Below, piece by piece: positions 32,878-40,749 of a stretch of DNA of 64,000 nucleotides. How positions within the stretch are numbered: the first letter of the stretch is position 1; every line of letters begins with the position of its first letter. The notes under the pieces were generated by a model, which ran no database searches, was not told the origin of the DNA, and worked only from the letters and a program-made list of their open reading frames with translations. The DNA lies in the NCBI RefSeq assembly GCF_047124445.1, contig NZ_CP138921.1, forward strand, positions 620,001 to 684,000. Reading direction: 5' to 3'. A program made the position numbers and the translations under genes. This DNA comes from Shimia sp047124445. GTDB taxonomy: Bacteria > Pseudomonadota > Alphaproteobacteria > Rhodobacterales > Rhodobacteraceae.

Positions 32878-34221
32878 TTAGGCTTGTGCGTCAACCCATG
32901 CTTGCCAATCTGCCTTGGCGCGGTCGGTGTAGGCTTTGTAGCGGTCTTTGCGACCACGTCGCCCACCCTTGAGGCCTTCAACCGGCTGGAACAGCCCAAA
33001 GTTCACGTTCATTGGCTGGAAGGTTTTGGCCTCTGCACCACCGGTGATGTGGTGGACCAAGGCGCCCATGGCGGTGTTGAGCGGCGCGGTCTCTTGTGCC
33101 TTGCCAAGGATTTCCGCAGCAGCCAAGCGACCTGCCAAAAGCCCCATGGCGGCGCTTTCGACATAGCCTTCGACGCCGGTGACCTGACCCGCAAAACGGA
33201 TGTTTGGGCGGGACTTCAGGCGCATTTGCTCGTCCAGCAGCGTTGGCGAGTTAATGAAAGTGTTGCGGTGGATGCCGCCGAGGCGGGCGAAGCTGGCGCT
33301 CTCCAGGCCCGGGATCATTTTGAAGACCTCGGTCTGCGCGCCGTATTTCATTTTCGTCTGGAAACCGACGATGTTGTATAGCGTGCCCAGAGCGTTGTCG
33401 CGGCGCAGCTGTACCACGGCATAGGGCTTATCATCCGGTTTGTGCTCGTTGGTGAGCCCAACAGGCTTCATGGGGCCAAAACGCAAAGTTTCGCGGCCGC
33501 GATCAGCCATCACTTCGATTGGCAAGCAGCCATCAAAGTAACCTGCGGTTTCGCCTTCGTGAAACTCGGTTTTGTCCGCTGCCAAGAGCGCGTCGATGAA
33601 GGCCTCATATTGGTCCTTGGTCATCGGGCAGTTGAGGTAGGCTTTGCGCTCTTCCTCGGTGTCGCCCTTGTCGTAGCGCGATTGCAGCCAGGCCACATCC
33701 ATGTTGATGCTATCGGCATAGACGATTGGGGCGATGGCATCAAAGAACGCCAGACGGTCGGCGCCGGTTTCTTCCTGGATGGCCGCGCCCAGGGCTGTGG
33801 AGGTCAGCGGGCCGGTGGCGATGATCCAGTGGCCGTCGCTGGGCAGTTCGGAAATCTCGCCGTATTCCACAGAGACATTGGGGTGGTCCATCAGGGCAGC
33901 AGTCACGGATTCCGCAAAGGGATCGCGGTCGACTGCAAGGGCACCGCCAGCGGGCAGGCGGTGTTTGTCGGCCATAGCCATGATCAACCCGTTGGCGGCG
34001 CGCATTTCCCAATGCAGCAGGCCAACTGCGTTCTGCTCGTCATCGTCAGAGCGGAAGCTGTTGGAACAGACCATCTCCGCCAGATGTCCGGTGCGATGCG
34101 CAAAGGTTTCGACCTTGGGCCGCATCTCGTGGATCACCACGTTCACGCCCATGTTTGCGGCCTGCCATGCGGCCTCAGAGCCGGCCATGCCGCCGCCCAC
34201 GATATGCAATGTCTCTGTCAT
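32878..34221 (-). CDS. trmFO: Folate-dependent tRNA m5U54 methyltransferase TrmFO
   Basis: Uses FAD and methylene-THF to make ribothymidine at position 54. 447 aa from the ATG at 34221, which gives the usual N-terminus MTETLHIVGGGMAGSEAAWQ; in-frame ATG 34233 would add four residues. FAD-binding Rossmann loop at 8-16, EMVCSNSFRSDD with the catalytic-region cysteine, and GGIHRNTFINSP and the C-terminal RFAGQVTGVEGYVESAA. No uniform ribosome site is visible. Confidence 0.94.
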   Translation of the reverse strand: MTETLHIVGGGMAGSEAAWQAANMGVNVVIHEMRPKVETFAHRTGHLAEMVCSNSFRSDDDEQNAVGLLHWEMRAANGLIMAMADKHRLPAGGALAVDRDPFAESVTAALMDHPNVSVEYGEISELPSDGHWIIATGPLTSTALGAAIQEETGADRLAFFDAIAPIVYADSINMDVAWLQSRYDKGDTEEERKAYLNCPMTKDQYEAFIDALLAADKTEFHEGETAGYFDGCLPIEVMADRGRETLRFGPMKPVGLTNEHKPDDKPYAVVQLRRDNALGTLYNIVGFQTKMKYGAQTEVFKMIPGLESASFARLGGIHRNTFINSPTLLDEQMRLKSRPNIRFAGQVTGVEGYVESAAMGLLAGRLAAAEILGKAQETAPLNTAMGALVHHITGGAEAKTFQPMNVNFGLFQPVEGLKGGRRGRKDRYKAYTDRAKADWQAWVDAQA

Positions 34222-34267
34222 GGGGGCGGACATAGGGCAGGGATCGGCATTTGGGAAGGGGGAAGCC

Positions 34268-34333
34268 AAAAAAGTGGCGTGCGCCTCTCAGGTCAGAGGT
34301 AAGCAGTACAAAGCGACCTAAGAGGCGACACGC
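34268..34333 (-). terminator. Long-stem terminator downstream of the enoyl-CoA hydratase gene
   Basis: Imperfect 18/19-base inverted repeat: GCGTGCGCCTCTCAGGTC at 34277-34294 against GACCTAAGAGGCGACACGC at 34315-34333, 20-base loop. On the minus strand it is followed by ACTTTTTT. It lies 145 nt beyond the enoyl-CoA hydratase stop; the intervening 34334-34477 has no convincing gene. Confidence 0.7.
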
Positions 34334-34477
34334 AACCCGCGGTCCTGCAAATGGCGGAACCGCTTAGCGAACTTGAGCCACAAAAAACGTGGGGTTCGGT
34401 TGGGCGTGTTGTGGCGAAGTCGATTAGGATTCGACACAGTTTTGTTGGAAAAACACCGTTTGGGGATTGGAAACCCG

Positions 34478-35263
34478 CTATTGGTCCCACTTGGGTGTTT
34501 GTTTGTTCAGAAAGGCCTCGATGCCGGCTTCGGTTTGGGCATAGAGCATGTTCTCGACCATGACGTTACCAGCATGTGCGTAGGCTTGATCGGTTGGCAT
34601 TTGAAGCTGTTCATAGAAGGTCTGTTTGCCAATTTTCACGGCGGCGGAGAGTTTTTGCGCAATGGTCTCCGCGAGTTGTGTGGTTTCGGCTTGCAGGTCT
34701 TCATGTGGGACCACGCGATTGATGAGGCCGAGGGTTTCGGCGCGGGTGGCGTCGATGAACTCTCCGGTGGTCAGCATCTCAAACGCCTGTTTGCGTGGGA
34801 TGTTGCGGGTCAGGGCCACCATGGGGGTGGAGCAAAACAGGCCGATGTTCACGCCGTTCACGCCAAAACGGGTGCCTTCGGCGGCCACGGCCATGTCGCA
34901 GGTTGCGACCAGTTGGCATCCAGCGGCAGTGGCAATGCCGTGCACTTGGGCGATCACAGGTTGGGGCAGTTTCTGAATGGTCTGCATCATCGTGGCGCAG
35001 CGGTTGAACAGATCCGCAAAATAAGCACGGCCGCCGTCCTCGGATTGCCGTCCCGCGGTCATTTGTTTGAGATCATGCCCGGCGCAGAAGGCTTTGCCGT
35101 TGCCGGACAGCGTGATGGCGCGGATGGAGCTGTCGTCCTTGAGGGCATCAAATTCTGTTTGTAGTGCCGCCAGCATCTCGTCTGAGAGGGCGTTGAGCCG
35201 TTCCGGCGCGTTCATGGTGAGATGTGCCACCGCATTTGTGTCGCGACGTTCCAAAAGTGTCAT
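34478..35263 (-). CDS. Enoyl-CoA hydratase/isomerase family protein
   Basis: Crotonase-fold enzyme, 261 aa. NAPERLNALSDEML at 18-31, the oxyanion-hole segment GKAFCAGHDLKQM (about 56-68) and the second oxyanion segment VHGIATAAGCQLVATCDMA are present. The usual catalytic glutamates of hydratases (near GADIKE and E in GGGxE) are not obvious: the active loop reads FGVNGVNIGLFCST. It therefore resembles ECHDC3-type proteins whose reaction is uncertain. GGAGAG precedes the ATG at 35263. Divergent from a thioesterase gene. Confidence 0.85.
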   Translation of the reverse strand: MTLLERRDTNAVAHLTMNAPERLNALSDEMLAALQTEFDALKDDSSIRAITLSGNGKAFCAGHDLKQMTAGRQSEDGGRAYFADLFNRCATMMQTIQKLPQPVIAQVHGIATAAGCQLVATCDMAVAAEGTRFGVNGVNIGLFCSTPMVALTRNIPRKQAFEMLTTGEFIDATRAETLGLINRVVPHEDLQAETTQLAETIAQKLSAAVKIGKQTFYEQLQMPTDQAYAHAGNVMVENMLYAQTEAGIEAFLNKQTPKWDQ

Positions 35264-35319
35264 CTTGCTCTCCTCCCAAGTTGGCGCGAGGGTAGCGCGG
35301 GGAGAGACGGAGGAAAAGC

Positions 35320-35739
35320 ATGCAAGCCGTGATGACAGCAGAAGAAATGGGCGCGTGGCTCGAGCAGGTGTTCCCGCAGGTCAAAGATGATTTTGTGGTC
35401 GAGCACATCGACGGGGTGAACACCGTGATGCGGATGATGGTGCAGGACCGGCATTTGCGCCCTGGAGGCACCGTGTCTGGTCCGTCGATGTTTGCGCTGG
35501 CGGATGTGTCGGCCTATGTGGCGACCATGGCCATCATTGGCAAAGAGGCACTGACCGTGACCACAAACTGCTCGCTGGATTTTATGCGCAAACCGGAAGC
35601 GGGCAAGGACCTGATCGCCAAAACACAGTTGCTGAAGTTGGGACGGACGCTGTCTGTGTCAAACGTGCTAATATACTCGGAAGGCTCGGAGGCGCCTGTT
35701 GCTCGGGCAAATATGACCTACGCGATCCCTCCTAAATGA
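35320..35739 (+). CDS. PaaI-type hot-dog thioesterase
   Basis: 139 aa acyl-CoA thioesterase-like protein. RHLRPGGTVSGPSMFALADVSAYV holds the central helix with the position equivalent to catalytic Asp/Glu (D in ALAD), followed by TTNCSLDFMRKPEAGKDL and RTLSVSNVLIY strands. GGAGG lies 6 nt before the ATG. It overlaps the next gene by ATGA. Divergence from the crotonase gene suggests a shared CoA-thioester role; substrate unknown. Confidence 0.85.
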   Translation: MQAVMTAEEMGAWLEQVFPQVKDDFVVEHIDGVNTVMRMMVQDRHLRPGGTVSGPSMFALADVSAYVATMAIIGKEALTVTTNCSLDFMRKPEAGKDLIAKTQLLKLGRTLSVSNVLIYSEGSEAPVARANMTYAIPPK

Positions 35740-36377
35740 GCTGGAAACGCTGGATTGCGACAGCCTTGCTTTTAGGTGTCGTAAGTCGGTTTGTTCCGTT
35801 TGGTGCGTCGGACGGATACGACCGGGATTCGGGCACGCCGGTCTGGGTTTTTGATCATGGGTATCATGCCGGTCTAATTCTTCCTCGGAGCGCCTTGGAA
35901 GAATATGGTTCACACCATGCTGACGTTTGGATGACCCAATTTCCCGATGCAGATTGGTTTGAGTTTGGTTGGGGCGACCGAGGGTTTTACTTTGAGGTGC
36001 CAACTTTTGAGGATGTGACCTTCGCCATTGGCGCTAAGGCACTTTTGTGGCCTTCGGAAACTGTCGTGCATGTGGCGACCGGAACGGGTTCGCCCTGGAC
36101 GCGATTTATCCATTCACAGGGTGTCGAGATCCCCGTCACGGACGCGGCGCTGAGTGAATTGTTGGCGTTTGTCGAGGCCAGTGTCGTGTCAACTGGGCGG
36201 CTCGGTCCCGGTCTTTATGGTGTGAGTGCATTTTATGAGGGACGCGGGCAGTACCATCTGTTTCAGACCTGCAATAGCTGGGTGTCACAGGCACTGCGCG
36301 CCGCCGGAATAAAATCGGCGCCTGCGCCAGCGGTGTTGAGTTCGGGACTGATGTGGGACCTTATGCGGCGCTACTAG
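35736..36377 (+). CDS. DUF2459 family protein
   Basis: 213 aa. An N-terminal hydrophobic anchor or signal (about 5-20) is followed by WVFDHGYHAGLILPR, PDADWFEFGWGDRGFYFEVP, FEDVTFAIGAKALLWPSETVVHV and CNSWVSQALRAAG. This is the TIGR02117/DUF2459 pattern with conserved His, Trp-Gly-Asp-Arg and Cys-Asn residues, which suggests a papain-like (NlpC-like) fold with Cys and His. No activity is established to my knowledge. Coupled to the thioesterase by a 4-nt overlap. Confidence 0.8.
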   Translation: MSWKRWIATALLLGVVSRFVPFGASDGYDRDSGTPVWVFDHGYHAGLILPRSALEEYGSHHADVWMTQFPDADWFEFGWGDRGFYFEVPTFEDVTFAIGAKALLWPSETVVHVATGTGSPWTRFIHSQGVEIPVTDAALSELLAFVEASVVSTGRLGPGLYGVSAFYEGRGQYHLFQTCNSWVSQALRAAGIKSAPAPAVLSSGLMWDLMRRY

Positions 36378-36393
36378 TTCCTCAGCGCACCGC

Positions 36394-36422
36394 CAAAAAA
36401 AGGGTCGGGACAAGCCCGACCC
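36394..36422 (-). terminator. Terminator of the DUF1127 gene
   Basis: Stem GGGTCGGG / CCCGACCC with a 5-base loop and seven T on the minus strand; 25 nt past the stop. Confidence 0.85.
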
Positions 36423-36446
36423 AGTGGAAGAGGCGTCTGACGGGGA

Positions 36447-36677
36447 TCAGATCTGCCACATCTTTTTGCGCGCCTCGACGCGGGCGTCATGTAAAGTCAA
36501 TCCAACATCTTCCAGCTGCGCCTTGCTCAGCCGTGCGAGCGCACGGCGGGTGCGGGTGCGCTTGTCCCATTCCGTGACCACAGCCGCAAACGACAGCGCT
36601 GCACGCGCAACAACTGGAAGCTGTGCATTTGCATTGTGGTTTGTCAGGATTTGCAGGTTTGTTGTGGTCATTGTCAT
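36447..36677 (-). CDS. DUF1127 (YjiS-like) small protein
   Basis: 76 aa from the ATG at 36677, with GGAG 6 nt upstream. The C-terminal 40 residues carry the arginine-rich DUF1127 motif: EWDKRTRTRRALARLSKAQL, then EDVGLTLHDARVEARKKMW. Short members of this family have been linked to RNA turnover and phosphate/carbon metabolism in other alphaproteobacteria. A perfect palindrome shared with the divergent MocR gene lies 14 nt upstream of the start, so MocR probably controls it. Confidence 0.85.
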   Translation of the reverse strand: MTMTTTNLQILTNHNANAQLPVVARAALSFAAVVTEWDKRTRTRRALARLSKAQLEDVGLTLHDARVEARKKMWQI

Positions 36678-36690
36678 GGTCGTCTCCAAT

Positions 36691-36706
36691 ATTGTATTGA
36701 TACAAT
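36691..36706. promoter_or_regulatory. Palindromic operator O1 (DUF1127 side)
   Basis: ATTGTAT-TG-ATACAAT, perfect 7-bp arms. It ends just upstream of the DUF1127 ribosome site, where a bound protein would block transcription or initiation. Confidence 0.7.
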
Positions 36707-36763
36707 CCTCAAGTTTGTTACAAGGGTGATGTACCCCTGCTGTGACACAATTGCGAGGAAAAC

Positions 36764-36780
36764 ATTGTGATTGATACAAT
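36764..36780. promoter_or_regulatory. Palindromic operator O2 at the MocR start codon
   Basis: ATTGTGATTGATACAAT, the O1 sequence with one extra base. It contains the GTG start codon of the regulator (36767-36769). Confidence 0.6.
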
Positions 36781-38161
36781 ATGGCCCCCAAACTTTGACG
36801 GCTGTACCGATCCGAAATACATTGTATTGATACAATCGCTCCGGGGGGCGGTACGCAGTGGGCATCTGCCTGTTGGGGAAAAGCTTCCACCTGTGCGTGA
36901 GTTGGCTTGGCAGCTGGGCATCACGCCGGGCACGGTGGCGCGTGCGTATAAGCTGGCAGTGGAAGAGGGGCTGCTGGAGACTACAGTTGGGCGCGGCACG
37001 TTTGTGGCGGACGGGCGACCGGAAACCGTGTTGCCGCCGGAGCCGTTGATCTCTCTGTCGCAAACGGAAGACCTCGATATGCGGGCAGTTCGGGTGCCGG
37101 ACGTGGGGCAGGACCGTGTTATTCGGGAAGCGATGGCGCGCGTCGCGGCGCAGGGCGACATGTCTTATTTGTCGTGTCCGACATCTGCCACAGATCTGCA
37201 TGCGCGACAGGCCGTGGTGAACTGGATTGGGCCGGATGTGGCGGGACGGATCGCGGCGGAGGATGTTGTGCTGACGATGGGGGCTCAGAATGCGTCGGTG
37301 ACAGCGCTACAGTGTTGTTTACATGGGGCGCATCCGGTGATTTTGACCGAAGCGGTGACCTTTCCCGGCGTGCGCCATGCCGGGCGTTTGCTGCGGGCAG
37401 AAGTGATTGGCGTTGAGATGGACGCGCACGGAATGCGGCCGGAAAAGTTGGAAGAGGCGTTGCGGCGCCACGGTGGGCAGGTGCTGGTGACCTCGGTGCA
37501 GGCGCACAGTCCGACGGCAATCAAAGTGCCGCTGGAGCGGCGGCAGGAGATTGCAACAATTGCGCGGCGCTATAATTTGCAGATCATCGAGGATGACTGC
37601 CACGCGTTGGGGCCGGCGGATACGCCGTCCTATCGGGCGCTTTGTCCGGATCGGGCCTGGTACATCGGCTCGCTGACCAAATCGGTCTCGGCTTCCTTGC
37701 GGTTTGGCTATCTGGTGGCGCCGGAAGGCAGTGCACAGACCGCGCGGCATGTGGCGCAGTCCATGTTCTACGGTTTGCCGCAGCCGATGCTCGACATCTG
37801 TGCCGACCTGATCCAGAGCAGACAGGCGGATGAAATCCGGCAGCGGGTGGAAAAGTTCATCAACAAGCGGGTTCAGTTGGCCGTCAACGTGCTGGGCAGT
37901 TGGGACATTCGCTGGCGGCCGTTTGTGCCGTTCATCTGGCTTAAACTGCCACATGGGTGGCGGGGCTCGACCTTTGTGCGCGCTTGTGATGCGGAAGGCA
38001 TCCGGATCAAGTCGGCCGATGAGTATGTGCTGGCGGATGGGCGCGCGCCCAATGCGGTGCGTATTGCCCTGGCGCCTGAGGTGTCCGAGGCGGATTTGCA
38101 GGCGGCACTGGAAACCATGTCGGAAATGCTGTCCAAACCGCTGCAACACGCGCCTGCTTGA
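36767..38161 (+). CDS. MocR-type GntR regulator with aminotransferase domain
   Basis: 464 aa. The winged-helix domain is at about 15-85 (GEKLPPVRELAWQLGITPGT and TVGRGTFVADG). It is fused to a fold-type I PLP domain (about 110-450). The PLP lysine is K305 in IGSLTKSVSASLRFGYL, with the Asp in IIEDDCHA. GTG start preceded by GAGG at 8 nt. Three copies of one palindrome, one over the start codon and one inside codons 19-24, argue for autoregulation and control of the divergent DUF1127 gene. The amino-acid or PLP ligand is unknown. Confidence 0.92.
   Translation: MIDTIWPPNFDGCTDPKYIVLIQSLRGAVRSGHLPVGEKLPPVRELAWQLGITPGTVARAYKLAVEEGLLETTVGRGTFVADGRPETVLPPEPLISLSQTEDLDMRAVRVPDVGQDRVIREAMARVAAQGDMSYLSCPTSATDLHARQAVVNWIGPDVAGRIAAEDVVLTMGAQNASVTALQCCLHGAHPVILTEAVTFPGVRHAGRLLRAEVIGVEMDAHGMRPEKLEEALRRHGGQVLVTSVQAHSPTAIKVPLERRQEIATIARRYNLQIIEDDCHALGPADTPSYRALCPDRAWYIGSLTKSVSASLRFGYLVAPEGSAQTARHVAQSMFYGLPQPMLDICADLIQSRQADEIRQRVEKFINKRVQLAVNVLGSWDIRWRPFVPFIWLKLPHGWRGSTFVRACDAEGIRIKSADEYVLADGRAPNAVRIALAPEVSEADLQAALETMSEMLSKPLQHAPA
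36821..36836. promoter_or_regulatory. Palindromic operator O3 inside the MocR coding sequence
   Basis: A second perfect copy of ATTGTAT-TG-ATACAAT, encoding residues I19-Q23 of the regulator. Identical to O1 base for base, 130 bp away. Confidence 0.65.
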
Positions 38162-38226
38162 TGGGGTAAAATAATACCTAAATTTCAAGCCATTGTTTTT
38201 GCTTGATTTATTTGGATTTTGTGCGC

Positions 38227-38254
38227 TTGACGTGGCAAAAGGGTGCTTTATAAC
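38227..38254 (+). promoter_or_regulatory. rplM promoter
   Basis: TTGACG, 16-nt spacer, TATAAC: close to sigma-70 consensus. The leader then runs about 60 nt to the rplM start and carries a CGCAT-TTTG-ATGCG hairpin at 38263-38276. Confidence 0.7.
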
Positions 38255-38320
38255 CCGCCCATCGCATTTTGATGCGTCAGACTCCTGTCGCATCTGTCAA
38301 CCAATCATGGAAGACCTAAC

Positions 38321-38782
38321 ATGAAAACCTTCTCTGCTACTCCGGCAGACATCGAGAAGAAATGGATCATCATCGACGCCGAAGGCGTGGTGCTGGGCCG
38401 TTTGGCATCGATCGTCGCCATGCGCCTGCGCGGCAAGCACAAGGCGTCCTTCACCCCGCACATGGACATGGGTGACAACGTCATCGTGATCAACGCGGAC
38501 AAAATCCAGCTGACTGGTAAGAAGCGCGCTGACAAAACCTACTACTGGCACACTGGCCACCCAGGCGGCATCAAGTCCCGCACTGCGGAGCAGATCCTGG
38601 AAGGTGAGCACCCAGAGCGCGTGGTGACCAAAGCCGTTCAGCGCATGCTGCCAGGCAACCGCCTGTCCCGCAAGCAGATGACCAACCTGCGCGTTTACGC
38701 CGGTGCCGAGCACCCGCATGAAGCACAGGCCCCAGAAGTGCTGGACGTGAAGTCCATGAACAGCAAGAACACCCGGAGCTAA
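38321..38782 (+). CDS. rplM: 50S ribosomal protein L13
   Basis: 153 aa early-assembly protein of the large subunit. KKWIIIDAEGVVLGRLASIV, the RGKHKASFTPHMDMGD core, YYWHTGHPGGIK and RMLPGNRLSRKQMTNLRVY are all standard. The strong promoter and 5' leader hairpin upstream fit a ribosomal operon; in E. coli L13 can repress its own translation, but nothing here proves that. rpsI follows after 3 nt. Confidence 0.98.
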   Translation: MKTFSATPADIEKKWIIIDAEGVVLGRLASIVAMRLRGKHKASFTPHMDMGDNVIVINADKIQLTGKKRADKTYYWHTGHPGGIKSRTAEQILEGEHPERVVTKAVQRMLPGNRLSRKQMTNLRVYAGAEHPHEAQAPEVLDVKSMNSKNTRS

Positions 38783-38785
38783 TCC

Positions 38786-39271
38786 ATGGCTGATCAAATC
38801 AACTCGCTTGAAGAGCTGAACGCCGTTGCCGGTGAAGAAGCTGTTGTAGTCGAAGCGGCTCCTCGTGAGCCAGTACGCGACGAACTGGGCCGCGCCTATG
38901 CGACCGGTAAACGTAAAGACGCTGTTGCCCGCGTATGGATCAAGCCGGGTTCCGGCAAGGTCATCGTGAACGGCAAAGACCAGGACAAGTACTTTGCACG
39001 TCCAGTTCTGCAGCTGATCCTGCGTCAGCCTTTCCAGGTTGCCGGCGTTGAAGGTGAATTCGACGTTTACGCCACCGTTAAAGGTGGTGGTCTGACCGGT
39101 CAGGCCGGTGCGGTAAAGCACGGTATCTCTAAAGCTCTGCAGCTTTATGAACCCTCCCTGCGTGGCGCGCTGAAAGCCGCAGGCTTCCTGACCCGCGACA
39201 GCCGCGTTGTGGAACGTAAGAAATACGGTAAGCGCAAAGCGCGTCGTTCGTTCCAGTTCTCCAAGCGTTAA
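38786..39271 (+). CDS. rpsI: 30S ribosomal protein S9
   Basis: 161 aa. An alphaproteobacterial N-terminal extension of about 35 acidic residues precedes the core YATGKRKDAVARVWIKPGSG. The GGGLTGQAGAVKHGISKAL motif and the basic tail KYGKRKARRSFQFSKR, which reaches the P-site tRNA, are intact. It is co-transcribed with rplM and followed by a strong terminator. Confidence 0.98.
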   Translation: MADQINSLEELNAVAGEEAVVVEAAPREPVRDELGRAYATGKRKDAVARVWIKPGSGKVIVNGKDQDKYFARPVLQLILRQPFQVAGVEGEFDVYATVKGGGLTGQAGAVKHGISKALQLYEPSLRGALKAAGFLTRDSRVVERKKYGKRKARRSFQFSKR

Positions 39272-39295
39272 TTTCTGGATACCAGAATTTTCGGA

Positions 39296-39324
39296 AAGGC
39301 CGCTCTTTGGAAGCGGCCTTTTTG
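39296..39324 (+). terminator. rplM-rpsI terminator
   Basis: AGGCCGCT / AGCGGCCT stem with a 7-base loop, then TTTTTG. Confidence 0.88.
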
Positions 39325-39436
39325 TTTGCGCGCGTTGCAGGTGAATTTCCGATTTTGACGATTTTTCAGACTGCGCAGTGCGGTGTCTTTCCGATACAAC
39401 CGCGTCAGCCAAACCGCTGATCTGAAAGGAAAGACT

Positions 39437-40600
39437 GTGAGCAACGCACTTTGGACTTACCCCTGGGATGTCGCTGATATTGGACAGGAGGCGGTGTCGT
39501 CTGAGTTGCGTGAGCTGGGCTTTGACATGATCAGCTTGGCCACCGTCTATCACGCAGGGCGGTTCCTGCAGGTGCGCAGTCCGAAGCGACGGGCGTATTT
39601 CCCGGAAGATGGCACATTGTATTTCCGCCCCGATGCCAACATCTGGCAAGGCCAAGAGGTGCAGCCATTGGTGTCTTCGTTGGCACAGGAACAGGACGTG
39701 CTGCGGGGGATGATTGAGGCGCGGGACGCTGGCGGATTGGATGTGTCTTGCTGGACCGTGTGTTTGCATAACTCCGCGCTGGGTTTTGCGAACCCAGATC
39801 TGGTGACTCGCAATGCTTTTGGCGATGCAAATTCCTACAATCTCTGTCCGGCCAACCCGAAGGCCCAGGCTTATGTGGGCAATCTGGTGCGCGACATTTC
39901 CCAGAACTATCAGCCCAACCGGATCGAGTTGGAGAGCCCCAATTTCCTTGGGTTTGCCCATGAGTATCACCATGAGAAAGACATGGTTGGCCTGCCGCCG
40001 GAAGGGGACTTTCTGATGGCGCTGTGCTTCTGTGAGCATTGTCAGACGGCGGGGCAGGCCGCCGGTCTGGATATGCCGGCTCTGCAAGCGCGGGTGCGGG
40101 GGCTGATCGATCAGATGTGTACAGGGGAAACGCCAAAGCGGGTATGCCCTGATTTCCCGGAACGCGGGCTGGATGCCTTTGATTTCGATGCAGAATTGCG
40201 GGCCTATCTGGATTTGCGCTTTGCTCATGTGAATGCGGTTTTGAAACAGGCTAAGGACGACTGTGCGGCGACGTCCGAGTTGATGTTGATCGATGGTCAA
40301 GCCGGATGGCTTGGCGGTTGTGATCATGACGCGGCGGCGGATCTTGGACTAAAAGTGATGCTCTGCGCTTACGATATGGGGCCGGAAGCAGCGGAGGGGC
40401 TGATGTCTTATGCCTCCTGCTTGCCGCACGGTGCTGGCGGGCAGGTTGGGTTGCGGTTGGGCTATCCCGAGTTTTCCGGGCGGGAGGACTTTGCGCAGCG
40501 GATTGATTTGCTGCGTAAGAGCGGCGCGACCGGCGTGAATCTCTACAACTACGGTTTGGTGCCGAAGGCGCGGCTGGACTGGGTGCGCGGGCTTTTGTGA
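39437..40600 (+). CDS. Unassigned enzyme-like protein, 387 aa (possible glycosidase-type TIM barrel)
   Basis: GTG start at 39437 with AAGGAA 6 nt upstream; no signal peptide. The alternation of strands and helices (GFDMISLATVYHAGRF, DVSCWTVCLHNSALG, YQPNRIELESPNFLGFAHEY, SELMLIDGQAGWLGG, GATGVNLYNYGLV) looks like a beta/alpha barrel. Conserved-looking acids sit at strand ends (IELESPN, LIDGQ). A metal-like CFCEHC cluster is at C197, C199 and C202. I suspect a glycoside-hydrolase-related hypothetical family but cannot name it. It has its own hairpin downstream and is not coupled to neighbours. Confidence 0.7.
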   Translation: MSNALWTYPWDVADIGQEAVSSELRELGFDMISLATVYHAGRFLQVRSPKRRAYFPEDGTLYFRPDANIWQGQEVQPLVSSLAQEQDVLRGMIEARDAGGLDVSCWTVCLHNSALGFANPDLVTRNAFGDANSYNLCPANPKAQAYVGNLVRDISQNYQPNRIELESPNFLGFAHEYHHEKDMVGLPPEGDFLMALCFCEHCQTAGQAAGLDMPALQARVRGLIDQMCTGETPKRVCPDFPERGLDAFDFDAELRAYLDLRFAHVNAVLKQAKDDCAATSELMLIDGQAGWLGGCDHDAAADLGLKVMLCAYDMGPEAAEGLMSYASCLPHGAGGQVGLRLGYPEFSGREDFAQRIDLLRKSGATGVNLYNYGLVPKARLDWVRGLL

Positions 40601-40627
40601 GGCCGCAATTTCTTCAAACTCAGATCA

Positions 40628-40653
40628 AAAGGCGTGCTGGTTGGCGCGCCTTT
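40628..40653 (+). terminator. Probable terminator after the 387-aa protein gene
   Basis: AAAGGCG / CGCCTTT stem with a 12-base loop, followed by only a broken T run (TTTCGTGTTT); moderate strength. Confidence 0.5.
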
Positions 40654-40658
40654 CGTGT

Positions 40659-40692
40659 TTAACGGTTTCTTTACAATTAACGATTGATTAAC
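40659..40692 (+). promoter_or_regulatory. Two CtrA boxes upstream of the cytochrome operon
   Basis: TTAA-CGATTGA-TTAAC at 40677-40692 is a perfect CtrA consensus. TTAA-CGGTTTC-TTTAC at 40659-40674 differs at one base. The perfect site ends 57 nt before the ATG of the pentaheme cytochrome, a normal promoter distance. Confidence 0.65.
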
Positions 40693-40749
40693 TTTGTTTC
40701 GCGACACTTTTGCGCGTAGGTGAATTGTTTTTTGGTTTTGGAGGGTCGC

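Noticed and set aside
34293..34490. 65-codon leftward frame
   Set aside because: Runs through the terminator hairpin and lacks a ribosome site; Ser/Arg-rich random product.
38297..40327. A 676-codon leftward frame
   Set aside because: Antisense across rplM, rpsI and the next gene; those genes are certain or well supported.
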